A DNA stretch of 64,000 nt from Acanthosoma haemorrhoidale (Eukaryota > Arthropoda > Insecta > Hemiptera > Acanthosomatidae), in NCBI GenBank assembly GCA_930367205.1, contig OV884009.1, positions 95,129,189 to 95,193,188 of the forward strand, in the 5' to 3' direction. Shown here in pieces: positions 24,161-34,320 of this stretch; the stretch's first letter is position 1, and each line of letters begins with the position of its first letter. The translations under genes and the position numbers were made by a program. Under the pieces are notes generated by a model, which was given only the letters and a program-made list of their open reading frames with translations, was not told the DNA's origin and did not search any database.

Positions 24161-25761
24161 GCATCTCTGACTGTGCTGATATGGTAGCTAAGTCCCTTGT
24201 GCTGATATGGTAGCTAAGTGCTTAACACAATATTTGAAAGCCTACCACCTTTAAAAAATGAGTTTTCACTACCATAACACTTGCCACTCATATATGTGGA
24301 GCAAAGCAAATGAAATTTCACTCTACACTGTGGGCTGACAATTCATTAGAAAATTAAGTCTTACACTCACAATTGATATGCATACAATTTATCAATTTTG
24401 GATGTGGCCAATTAAAATTTTTCTTATAGTTTGAATATATGATGGAACTAGGACTTCTTCTAGAAATTTAACATTTATAAAAAACAAAACAATCTGTACT
24501 AATATCCAGAAACTAACTCTAAGTGAAGCCTTAGTGGTTAATTATACCAATAAACTTATACATACTGGTGTAGTTTTACCCCATTTTCTTCTAATAGAAA
24601 TTTGGAGAGGGCCAGCATAATTTTAACCAGTTTGTAAAATTTGTTTAACAGAATTAACACAGCATAATTCATAAATCTCCCATGATTGGAAATGTAGTTT
24701 TTGGTTTAATATGGAAACAAATAACACATCTTTGTATGACAGAGTGTCCTCTCTAACAGAAATAATTCAAAAAGTTCCTTATTAATGGGAAGTGTTAGAT
24801 ATGCTCGTATATGCAAATTAATTTTATGGTAATTGTCAATAATTAAATTATTAACCACCGAACATAAGTATGTTTTTGTCTCATAAATGAGAGCAGGATT
24901 ATGTGTTCTCCTACTCTGATCAAACCATTACTATCATCAAACAGATTTTATTTTCTAATGTAAGCAGTTGTTTTCTTATTGGTTAAAAGTTTAATTTCTC
25001 TGCTGAAATGGTTTAGTGAAGTAAATAGAATAATAGCTAACTCAGCTTAATTTAAATTCAAGGCAGAAGCATCATAAATGCATTGAGGTAGTAATTTTAA
25101 AAAATTAAGAATTACAACTTTTAATTTGGAACAATTTATTATAAGCTGATATGTATATTGGTGTAACAAATTAAAACCACCATAGAATTTTGTAAATTAG
25201 AATTTATCGTTATCAGTACTACAAATTTTGACTCCGGTGTATCTGAATGTGCCGGTAAACTAGCAATATAAGAAATGGGTCACTCGTCATGATGTTAAAT
25301 AGGGGGGCCATTACACCATCAAGAGTGTGTTAACGCAGAGGGTGGGAGTCCTCTGGTCATATAGACAGAGGGACCATTTTCACCTGCAACATGATGATAA
25401 TGCTGGTAATTATTTTTAGTCTGTGCTAATGACCTAATTATATACTGGCTATAAAAACCAAATTTCAATATTTCCAATTTTTTATGTTAAATTCCACTTA
25501 AATTATTGTATTAAAGCCCTCTTATTATAAATTAGTGGTTACCTAAGATAAATGTGTTGATAGATGTTTACATTATAATTTATAAGTCAAAATGATTATT
25601 TTAATAAAGATTACTCAGCTGTTTTATCCTATGCCTCCTGGTTATTTTATTTTATTAAAAGTATCTTATGTACTAACTGTTGTGCGGTGTTGAGTTTTCC
25701 AAAAATAATTTATAATTTTTTAATTTATTCGGTATTTTTAAGTTGTTTTTTTTTGTTTTAG
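24161..25761. other. Nova intron, no gene recognised
   Basis: AT-rich intron ending in the T-rich acceptor of the exon at 25762. A 25-bp local repeat (GTGCTGATATGGTAGCTAAGT) occurs twice at about 24173-24220. Nothing else is recognised. Confidence 0.5.
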
Positions 25762-25948
25762 GGGCTGGATTAATCGACTCGGCAGGATTAAATGGTATCA
25801 CATTAACTCTGAACTTGGAACCCAATAATTCACCTTCCCAAGCAATTGTATCTCAAGTTATTAGTGCCATTACCGTTGCATTAAACAATACAGGTTACGC
25901 GGAAAATGTGAAAGCTGAGATATCTAATGCAATAGCTACTTTGGGAAA
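25762..25948 (+). CDS. ps: Nova/Pasilla exon: spacer with hydrophobic helix-like segment
   Basis: A polypyrimidine-rich acceptor (TTTTGTTTTAG) precedes 25762, and the donor GTAAAT begins at 25949. Entry is phase 1 and exit phase 2. It encodes an AGLIDSAGLNGITLTLNLEP start and continues through a Ser/Pro/Gln/Ala/Val-rich region to AEISNAIATLGK. This is spacer between KH2 and KH3, the variable region of the family. No catalytic or nucleic-acid motif is visible. Assignment rests on phase continuity, open frame and position. Confidence 0.85.
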
Positions 25949-26149
25949 GTAAATATTTTTTATATGTTCTATAATCCTTGAATGTATGAAGTGTATTGCG
26001 TATATCAGGCAATCACTACTTTGGTTAGTAATAACTTAATTTTAATATGATCTTTCATCTTTTTATAAGAATAAATTTATGTTCGATTTTAGAACATTAG
26101 TAAAGGTTTCCTAAAATAACGATCAATAAAGTGAGAAATATTTGAGAAG

Positions 26150-27700
26150 AGTGGATGCCTTCCCCCTTTTTGTGGGATCGATATCCCACAACAAGATTTC
26201 CCCATGAGCCTGTGAGACGGACTTCGTCTGTGGTATGCCTATTCCTGTGCAATTGGGATTGTTGCACTAGTCAGCGCACCTTGGTTTATTCTGTTATTTT
26301 GGTTCATTATTCTTGGAGCAACTTCTTAAACTATATTTACTGACTAAATAGAGGGATGCTTACTACCTAACTAACTATAAACTATTAACAAGTATTGCAC
26401 CCTCTTCTTTTCCTTAATCTACCTTAACTAATATTAACCTTAATCCTAACTTATCCTATATTTACAACGCCTCTACATCATCCCATATGGTTGTACAAAA
26501 TCACTGCTACTCACCCTTCCAGTCCCAGAACTCCCTCCACTTCTGGAAGAGAAGAAATGCCCCGATGTTTTCTTTCTTATAGACCAGCAACAGCAGGTCG
26601 GATTCCTTCAAGCTGTGCTTTCCTATCGAACGCAGGTTCCAGGACTCGACAGTTCAACATGTTCTGCTGTGTTCTTTTCTCATGTGGGCAGTAAGGGTAT
26701 TCTTTTCTTTTGTATTCATACAGCTTGGATCAAAATCCACAGTGTCCGGTGAGAATTCGCGAGCTCCACTAATCTGGGAAGCCCCATATTTCTCTCAACC
26801 TGTCCCCTACTGTGGGAAAGTACTTATTTTTGTATGGTGCTCCCCTTTGTTGTGCTAATCTACCTGATGTTCCACGCCTCATTGGTCCATTCGCCGAGAA
26901 AGGCCTTCCACCTTCTTGGTTCCTCTTCGACTCTTCTCTGGAGAAGAAGATGTGGAAGCTCTTCTAGCTGCCCTCTCTTCACCTATGTCCTGATGTCCTG
27001 TTCCAGGAGGACTAACCCCACAGGAGCCGCAGCCACCACCAATACCAGGGCCACTTTAAAGGATGGTCTGATGATCTGAATTAGTGAGATTCTCTGGGTC
27101 TGCGTTAGCTTATGTGTTTAGCCCTTGTTGAGGTGCACTGACCATGACTAGAATGCATATCTTATAGTTCCCATAACCCCCCCCCCTGGTAGAGGGCCCT
27201 TGTGACTGGGAACTTTATTTCCCACATCACTCCTCCTATCCTGGCAAAGCTGTTGGTGGCTGTTATCATCCTATCCACTACGACCTTGATGTGGGGTGAG
27301 AGACTCAGTTTCTTTTCCAGTCTCACTCCCAAGTATCTTACCTCAGTGTCCTTAACGCAGCATCCTCCTATATCCAATCGGATCAGGATAGCACAGGTGC
27401 ACGCTCTTCTTGGGAGTCCCCCATGATGGTAGCTGCCAAATCATCTACGTGAGCTACTGCGGATATCCCTGTTGTCAGCCAGTGTCATGAGGACCTTATT
27501 ACTTATTAAATACTATCTTCCAAAGGGCAGGGCCCAATACTTGAGTCTCTCACCCCACATCGAGCACCCATCAGGGTCTTGGGACAACCTCGCTTCACCT
27601 TGTACTTCCCTCTGATGACCGCCCTACGCTGGTTCAGTTAGCTGCCTACCAAATCATAGAGGTTACTAGGAGCCTCGAGCTCTCTCATCAAATAGGACCA
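26150..27700 (-). mobile_element. Degraded R1-type LINE ORF2 (RT and C-terminal region)
   Basis: This block is visibly more GC-rich than its surroundings. On the minus strand, VAHVDDLAATIMGDS near 27,458-27,420 sits where RT has its YADDL motif. Next comes the frame 27377-27162, reading GGCCVKDTEVRYLGVRLEKK, then ITATNSFARIGGVMWEIK and ALYQG, typical of R1/TRAS-like proteins. Further along, a cysteine/histidine-bearing part (PYCPHEKRTQQNM) and IGAFLLFQKWREFWDWKGE at 26,700-26,500 match the end of such ORF2 proteins. Multiple frame shifts. 26,150-26,480 is probably the 3' untranslated tail, by position only. Confidence 0.72.
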
Positions 27701-27879
27701 CCAGACTCTTTTAAAATTCATGATTTGATGAGGCTATAGTAGGGGTAACAACACCTTTACCCTGATTTCCAGCTGGGAGAAGTAATACTTTCTACTCCTC
27801 CTTCCCCTACCCTCCCTCCAATGAGATACAAAATCAAAATAATAGAAACCTGTGGAGAAATAAAAATAAATTCTTTTAT

Positions 27880-28085
27880 CAGATAAGGATTTTTTCTTGG
27901 GATATTGCTTTGCTCAGGGTTCACTTAATCTCGGGAGGATAAATGATTAGCAACTTAAATAAAGAAGTAATGAGTCCAGTGAGTTAGGAGATAACCTGCC
28001 TAGCACAAAACATGCTCTAGTACCTTACCACCTCCTGCAAACTACAGCCACAATTTTTGATTGGTCCTGCCTCTTCATGATGTAT
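27880..28085 (+). mobile_element. Possible SINE, 5'-truncated copy
   Basis: The order of short blocks here (GAGGATAAATGATTAGC, GATAACCTGCC, AGTACCTTACCACCTCCTGC, GGTCCTGCCTCTTCATGATG) parallels 34,060-34,320. The two stretches look like diverged copies of one short element. The tRNA-like head present at 33,985 is not preserved here. Confidence 0.4.
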
Positions 28086-29397
28086 TTTATTCATTAATTT
28101 ATTTAACTTTGACATCAAAGATACAAATTCTCAAGCTAGGTTTGTTTTGTTATTTCATTTATTACAAATTTAAACTTTTTATTTGATTAGTGGAATTACA
28201 TTATGCAATTATTAAGTAGTTTTTTGTTTGTTTTATATTTATATATTATACCACAAATAATTACTGATCTTAATTGTGATTTTAGTTTCTTGTTTGTCTA
28301 CTAATCAATAATACTACTGAGTATTGATTAGCATTTATAATATGATTTAAGTACCTATTTAATATTTGGTGCTTTGCATATGTTTTATTATTTAAATTTG
28401 GTTTATAGAATAAATGTATATCAACCTACCACTAACTTTTTACTAGGAATGAATCTTTTAATCAACAGTGTATTTTTTTTTCTCTCTCTCTTTAATCTCT
28501 GTCCTAATATATATACATTTTTAACGATTTTACACATATATGATTATAAAAAATACTTAAGGGTAATTAAAATGATTTATGTATAAACGTTAAAACGATA
28601 AATAGTTGTTGTTTGTTACATGTTTTGCTTAGTTTTAATAACAAAATCGAAAACATTTCTTATGAGATCTAGATATATTAATGATATATCGCCATTACCA
28701 ATGTAGAAAAAATGATAGTGTAGTAAAAAAAAGTTATTTTAACAACTCTGCTAAGTCTACGGTTTTCAGATGGTTAATGGTCAGGAGGGGTGGAGTCATT
28801 AAATATTAAACTAACCATTATTATATTTATTATTACCTCCTTTTTATTTAAATTCTTAGGGAGAATACCTCTCGATCGTCTCAATACTTTCCAGTTTTTC
28901 ACTCAGATATGATAGAATATTCTACTTAAATTTGATGGAGTAAATCAATTTAAAATGTAATATGTCCTTCTTAACAAATGTTTAATCTTATTTGAAATTA
29001 ATTAATTATTGTTAAAAATGAGATTTGGCCACCGGAATACCTGAAATGGTGGTTTTAAGAATGAAAATATAACACAATGGTATTTAGATTTTCTCAGGGA
29101 TCCTGCTAGTCAGAGGATCAAATAAATGTCACTAATGTTAAAAAAATAATCTAATTAAGTTTGTAATTGCTCAGTTAAAACCCTGAAAGGTTAGGTGTAG
29201 TGAAGAAAAATGTCATCCAATCTTTTTCATTTTTGTTTTATCTTAGAGATCATAAGCTTGATCCTACTCATCTATTTATACTTTAGCAGTTATAATTTTT
29301 TTGAATATTTTATTAGTATTTTATGATTAGGGGATTTTCAGGCTGATTTTGTTGATAAATTTGAATTTCATTTAATTTGTTTTGGTCTTTTCAATAG
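28086..29397. other. Nova intron, no gene recognised
   Basis: Very AT-rich intron. A 70-codon frame at 28374-28586 has no recognisable domain. It leads into the acceptor at 29397. Confidence 0.5.
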
Positions 29398-29647
29398 GTA
29401 TAGAATGCTAGGCATTACCTGGACTGGAAATTCTCCTACTCCTACTTATGTAGGAATGCAAGCATTAGAAAGTGCTTCAAATGGTTTCTTTGGTCAGATT
29501 AGTGGTACTGCACGAAGTGTTATTGATCTTGCCTTAGAACCATTTAGACATTCTACTTCAGGGCCGAATTCTCCTCCTCATCTTAATAATAATGCGTTTG
29601 GTTTAGGAAATCATGATTCATCTGATAAGAACAAAGATGCTAGAAAG
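29398..29647 (+). CDS. ps: Nova/Pasilla exon: spacer before KH3
   Basis: The acceptor TTTTCAATAG precedes 29398 and the donor GTATGC begins at 29648. Entry is phase 2 and exit phase 0. It encodes KYRMLGITWTGNSPTPTYVG, a Ser/Ala/Gly-rich part, a LALEPFRHSTSGPNSPP segment and an Asn-rich part ending DSSDKNKDARK. Low-complexity Gly/Asn/Ser/Pro composition is typical of the Nova inter-KH spacer. The 250-nt length and phases join cleanly to the KH3 exon. Confidence 0.87.
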
Positions 29648-30467
29648 GTATGCACTAGTTAACATTATTTCTATATCTATAATACATAAAAGCTTCTTAT
29701 TTAAAGATTAATTGAATCTTAGAAAATAGGTAGAAAAGTGGTAACATTAGCTATATTATGTATTGTTTAGCTATTTTTATCTTAAATTACATGAGTACGT
29801 TCTTCAGCGTATATTTTACTGGGTTTACTGTTTCTTTATTAATATGAATCTCTTTTGTTTGTTATATTTGTTCTACAAAGTAATATTTAAAAAAGAAAAC
29901 CTATTTACATTCAGTCAAATCAGTGTTAATAAATCTCTCTGTGCTATATAAATCTATATTGCCCACTTTTTCAATTGAAACTAATGATAGTCTCATAAAT
30001 AATATAGATTTTTCTCTGCCAAAACAGTTTATTATATTTTGGAAATATTAATGTTTTCAATAGTTTAAACTATCACCTTTAGGTTCTGATAACACAGGAA
30101 CATCACACACTTATGAATTAATGACAACTTGTTCAAAATTGAGATTAAAAATCTGAAAGATTAAAAAATATAATGCCATTTGCGACTAAAACATCCCATA
30201 TAAATTAAAAACAAAATATAATTAGTTCTAATCACAATAATAAATATTTCAATTTAAAATATTAGATCAACATTAAAAACTCTTAAATTGTTATACTCAC
30301 CCATCAGTGAGCATCATCTGATAGTCTTTTATGCCTGATTGGAATTGGTACGATTTAGTTTGTTCATAATAACTTATTTCCGTCCTATATTTTGATTATG
30401 TTAAATTATACAATTCTTTTTGCTTCAAATAATAATAGTATTATTTTTTTTTTTTTTGTATGTTTAG
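29648..30467. other. Nova intron, no gene recognised
   Basis: Shortest visible intron of the Nova gene (820 bp), AT-rich, ending in a long T tract. No features. Confidence 0.6.
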
Positions 30468-30728
30468 GCTGAAATGGAGATTGCCGAAGCAATAGTTGGT
30501 GCAATTCTTGGACATGGAGGAAGGTCTTTGATTGAAATTCAACAGTTGAGTGGTGCTGTAATTCAAATTTCAAAAAAAGGGATATATGCTCCTGGAACAC
30601 GAAACAGAATTGTAACTATTACAGGTTCAACTAATTCAGTTAACACCGCACAATATTTGATCGGACAAAAAATTAAAGATGAAGAATTAAAAAGAACTCG
30701 ACAAAGCCAACTTCTAATGCTTCATTAG
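30468..30728 (+). CDS. ps: Nova/Pasilla terminal coding exon: KH3 and stop
   Basis: A long T tract and TGTTTAG acceptor precede 30468; entry is phase 0. It encodes AEMEIAEAIVGAILGHGGRS, LIEIQQLSGAVIQISKKG, IYAPGTRNRIVTITG and AQYLIGQKIKDEELKRTRQS, then a short LLMLH tail and TAG. KH3 retains its GxxG loop as GHGG. The tail is short, as in other Nova proteins, which end soon after KH3. An AATAAA lies at 30774-30779, only about 46 nt after the stop; a longer 3' UTR is possible but not demonstrable here. Confidence 0.94.
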   Translation, partial: AEMEIAEAIVGAILGHGGRSLIEIQQLSGAVIQISKKGIYAPGTRNRIVTITGSTNSVNTAQYLIGQKIKDEELKRTRQSQLLMLH

Positions 30729-31606
30729 AAATTTAGTAGCAGCATGTTTTATTTTAAATTTAAAAGAGATATTAATAAAAAAAACTGCTATTACTAAATT
30801 TCTAATGATGTTGTATATTTTATCATTATAAATTAATTTAGTTTGTTAACATATCAGTTACTTTATTTAATAGAATTTTATAAAATTAAACACTCTAAAA
30901 TGCAAAATTAACAGTTAATTTTGCAGTGTGTTATTGTTGAAAGTAGTAGCTAAGATTGGAATGTAATTTATAACTGATTCCACCAGTGATATATTTTTCC
31001 TCGTTAAATGATTGACTCTGCTTTAAGAAGGATGTGTTATTCTGTATTCTGTGCTTATATTGTTTTCTCCAGTTTATTTTATTTTAAATTACAATTATCA
31101 ATTATTACTATTATACACAATATACTGGATTTGCGTATAGGTACTGGATAACTGACCTGTAACTTGTCGACCAACACGACTATCTTTAAAGTTCTGTTTT
31201 TTCGATGCATTCAACAGAGCAAATGCTTTGATAATAGGAACTATACTTCTCAAAATTATCTCATTTATTAATTAGTACTCTAGTTTTTAAACAAACTGTT
31301 TGTTGTACTAAAAGCTGGTTAATATCCTTGAGCTGCAATTACTCTTGATTATTCGGGGCAAGTTTGGTAACAACTGCCACAGTTTACAGATTGAAATTTT
31401 GTAACCCTGGAGCCATAACTAGAGGGTTAGAAGTGGATACCGACTGGTATGATAGGTTTGAGTGGTGATCTCATACACCCTTGAAAGCCCTGGGCTCACA
31501 GACTTTATTTATTTATAGACACTATTGTCTACAGTGGCACTCACCCTTTTAATGAATGTAGTCTTACATTCAATCCAAAGAGTCTGGATCTTATGAGGTT
31601 TTTGTA
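30729..31606. other. Downstream of Nova stop; probable 3' UTR or flank
   Basis: AT-rich sequence directly after the stop codon with a poly(A)-signal hexamer at 30774. No coding feature. How much is transcribed is unknown. Confidence 0.4.
30774..30779 (+). terminator. Candidate proximal poly(A) signal of Nova/Pasilla
   Basis: AATAAA on the + strand, 46 nt after the stop codon. Other AATAAA hexamers occur further on, for example near 39,209, and long 3' UTRs are usual for this family, so the site actually used cannot be chosen from sequence. Confidence 0.3.
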
Positions 31607-32240
31607 TTAACCCCTCGACATACAATGACGTCTGGGAGACATCATTTATTTCATGTGTCATTGTAGACTTTGATGTCTCCGAGACGGCAAGAACTTTCTT
31701 TGATCAACACCGCACAGTATATTATTAGGTTCTTTAACTGCTGCAGTCGTGCCTGGATCCTGTTTTGTTTAAGATGTTTTCCCCCTCTCAACAGTACCGA
31801 TAAACAAAATTGCATTGGCTAAACCAGTAAACGATGCACGATGAAAGCAGTAATCAGTACAGTACTGACCTTGCACGACAAACGCCGTAGTACATATTCG
31901 AATTTAGTATAAATTAGAAATAGTGCTCCCAACATGTCTCAGTTGAATGTATTATATGAAAGTGGTGATGGAAGTCTATTAGGCTACTCTAGTGATGATA
32001 GTGAGATTGAAAATGGTCATCAAAGTGTTTATACTGTTGAGTATTCAAGTGAAGCTAGTTCTATTCGACAAAATGTGCATACATTTGCAAGACCTATTTC
32101 GAGCAGTTACAAATCTGATGTACCAGAGGATGAATGGAATGGGGAAGAAAAAGAAAATATTTTCTATAAAAAACAATTTACTGAAACTGCAGGCATCAAT
32201 TATAAATAATAGGCATTTTATATGTATGTCAAGGGGTTAA
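31607..32240 (+). mobile_element. Non-autonomous piggyBac element, second family
   Basis: The element is bounded by TTAA at 31607-31610 and 32237-32240. Inverted ends are TTAACCCCTCGACATACA (left) and TTAACCCCTTGACATACA (right, opposite strand), with one mismatch. Length is 634 bp including both TTAA. A subterminal hairpin pairs 31629-31644 (CGTCTGGGAGACATCA) with 31671-31686 (TGATGTCTCCGAGACG), with one mismatch. The ends and palindromes differ wholly from the element at 6920-8914, so it is another subfamily. It carries only a short N-terminal-like reading frame and would depend on transposase from elsewhere. It lies 0.9 kb after the Nova stop. Confidence 0.87.
31934..32209 (+). CDS. Truncated N-terminal piggyBac transposase-like frame (91 aa)
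   Basis: The frame starts MSQLNVLYESGDGSLLGYSS and continues with an acidic, Ser-rich stretch, DDSEIENG, ending at a TAA inside the piggyBac element 31607-32240. Acidic, disordered N-termini are usual for piggyBac transposases. None of the catalytic domain follows; the reading frame stops 28 bp before the right TTAA. It is most likely the leftover 5' end of the coding region after a large internal deletion. Whether it is expressed is unknown. No known functional motif is seen. Confidence 0.5.
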   Translation: MSQLNVLYESGDGSLLGYSSDDSEIENGHQSVYTVEYSSEASSIRQNVHTFARPISSSYKSDVPEDEWNGEEKENIFYKKQFTETAGINYK

Positions 32241-32554
32241 GTTCAATGTGATCAATGAAGAAACAAATTAACATTTGTTATTCATGCATAACAAAAGTTT
32301 GGCCTCTAAAAAATCTTATTATTTTTTTAAACATATCAGCACAGTTCAAACATATAGCCCCCCACAGCTCTATTCTTTATATAAGAAAATATAATGCCTT
32401 CCAGTGCAAATGGATCCTATTGTAGATTGTAAAAAAATCTTTTCCCTCAACAGATTTATTATTGAATTATTTACATTCAGAAAGGTTTCCAAGCCAAAGT
32501 AACAAAGGAGTCATAAAAAAAAAAGTACAAATAGCTAATGTTAACTGATAATAT

Positions 32555-32888
32555 AACACTGAGTGTTGATATTTTTACAGCTAAAATTATTTGCTTTTGT
32601 TTACGATTTATTTACAAAAACTTAGTATTTAAAATAAACAAAATGAAAGAGGTGATTAGCCACACATTGTTTTTAGTATTTTTGTTGACTTGACACAAAT
32701 ATTTATTGAATGAAAATAGTCAACACTGAGTGTTGATATTTTTACAGCTAAAATTATTTGCTTTTGTTTACGATTTATTTACAAAAACTTAGTATTTAAA
32801 ATAAACGAAATGAAAGAGGTGATTAGCCACACATTGTTTTCAGTATTTTTGTTGACTTGACACAAATATTTATTGAATGAAAATAGTC
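32555..32888. repeat. 167-bp tandem duplication, two copies
   Basis: 32555-32721 and 32722-32888 are head-to-tail copies beginning AACACTGAGTGTTGATATTT. Only two differences are visible (CAAAATG against CGAAATG, and TTTTTAG against TTTTCAG), so the duplication is recent. No coding content. Confidence 0.95.
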
Positions 32889-33960
32889 AATATTTTGGTT
32901 ATGAATACTTGCTAGCTTCAGAAATTGTGTCAAATTATAAATACCTCAGATTCAAGCACCAATATTTGATTTGCAAAGTAGAGAAATGAATTATAAAAGA
33001 AAGGTTGAATGAAAGAAAACTATTGAATACTGAACTGTGTAGTATAATAAGTCTTAACTGGGGTTTTTTAATAAGTTAAAAAAATACCATGGTTTATTTT
33101 CTTTTGTATAAAAATAGTGGTTTTTGTTTGGGGTTTCTTTAAATATTTAATGTTAACAGATACTAATGTTGTAAATGATAACTAAATTTTTTTTTACATA
33201 ATTTTTTAGCCTATTATGATTGAATAACTATATATTTTTTTAATACTTGATTAGATAAAAATGCAATTGGGGAAATCAGAAATTGCTATCTGAAAACACT
33301 TTCACTCCATATGTACATTCACTCGCTTATTCATACATTTTAATCAAAAATTGTATATGATATGTCTAAAAACATGGGTCCATACAAAGCTCGAAATCAC
33401 TCACCTTACAAAAACACACAGATACATAGATGAGAAAGCAGATCATACTGCAGAAGCCCTCTAGCGGGATCAGGGAGAGTTAAATAAATGTTTGCCTCTT
33501 AGTCAGGAGAGTGCTCCTTGGCTTCCCGCAGTTAGATGGTAAACTATCAAAGCCAATATAGTGGCTTAATGCAAGGAGGGCGGGCCGCCTGCGGCTCAGC
33601 CACTTGATTGGCTTTGTGGACATGTTCAAGCCACTAGTAATGTGACTTCATACAGTTAAAAGGTTAAAACTAATCAGGAAATTGATTTCATGTTTTTATT
33701 TATGATTACTCATTGGCTTACATTAAATATAAGAATAGTATTTTTACAGAGAAAGTTTAAATGATCCAGATTTATTTTTTGTTATAATGGCTGCCATTTG
33801 TGCCTTATGGGACTGAGTTCTCCATAGCTATTAATTGAAATGTTACCCTTAGCACAAATACTTTGATTTTTCCAAGTTTCTTCTTGTTACACTTTGTTTA
33901 TACTTGTCTATTTTTTTTAATTGAATTTAAATTAAAAGTTTAAAAGTAACTAAATTTTTA
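32889..33960. other. Intergenic, GC-richer patch at 33,430-33,620
   Basis: Mostly AT-rich, with an isolated GC-rich patch (GCGGGCCGCCTGCGGCTCAG near 33,581-33,600). The patch may be the remnant of a short retroposed element. No coding frame or tRNA fold could be established. Confidence 0.35.
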
Positions 33961-33969
33961 TTATATTAT

Positions 33970-34320
33970 CTACGAGTGTGATGTGACTATCCCTATAGTC
34001 TCGTGGTTAGTTAGCATGCTGACCTCTAAGTATCCCCGGCTTACCTTAGGATTTTATCTTTGGGGGATGGGTCTGGTCGGATTTAATTCGGAGCCTCGTG
34101 AGGATAAATAAATAGCTGCTTGAATAAAAATGTTGTGGAACCAATTATGAAAACAACCAATTAGTGAAAACAACCTGCACTAACGACTTTCTAACCTTCA
34201 AAGTTGAGAGGTAAAGCCTATTGCTAATTACACTAGCACCTCAGCACCACCTACCAACTATGGCGACAACTTGCGGTCGGCCCTACCTCTTTATAGCGTG
34301 TTACATCATGGATATTTTTT
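33970..34320 (+). mobile_element. Possible SINE with tRNA-like head
   Basis: The head CCCTATAGTCTCGTGGTTAG, followed by TTAGCATGCTGACC, resembles the D-arm/A-box half of a tRNA gene (TAGTCTCGTGG fits the A-box pattern). The B-box region is degenerate. The body ends AGCACCTCAGCACCACCTAC and a CGGTCGGCCCTACCTCTTTA tail. The body aligns block by block with 27,880-28,085. A T-rich tract follows at 34,314-34,325. It is not a functional tRNA. Confidence 0.42.

Larger units (their letters stand above)
1399..30728 (+). other. ps: Nova/Pasilla KH-domain splicing regulator gene, 3' portion (six exons)
   Basis: This gene span joins exons 1399-1550, 10216-10369, 20992-21195, 25762-25948, 29398-29647 and 30468-30728. 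All junctions are GT..AG with matching phases, giving 402 codons plus a stop. The product is a nuclear RNA-binding protein with three KH domains. The Nova family binds YCAY-type RNA motifs and sets alternative splicing. Seen here: the second half of KH1 (SERVCLISG), all of KH2 (PNSTAGMIIGKGG), the family signature [20 protein letters not shown], a low-complexity spacer and KH3 (ISKKGIYAPGTRNRIVTITG). The first exons, including the KH1 GxxG loop and the start codon, are outside the window. Introns are 0.8-10.6 kb and packed with transposon debris. Other KH families (PCBP, hnRNP K) are unlikely because the KH2-linker signature is Nova-specific. The intron phases support one intact gene. Confidence 0.93.
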
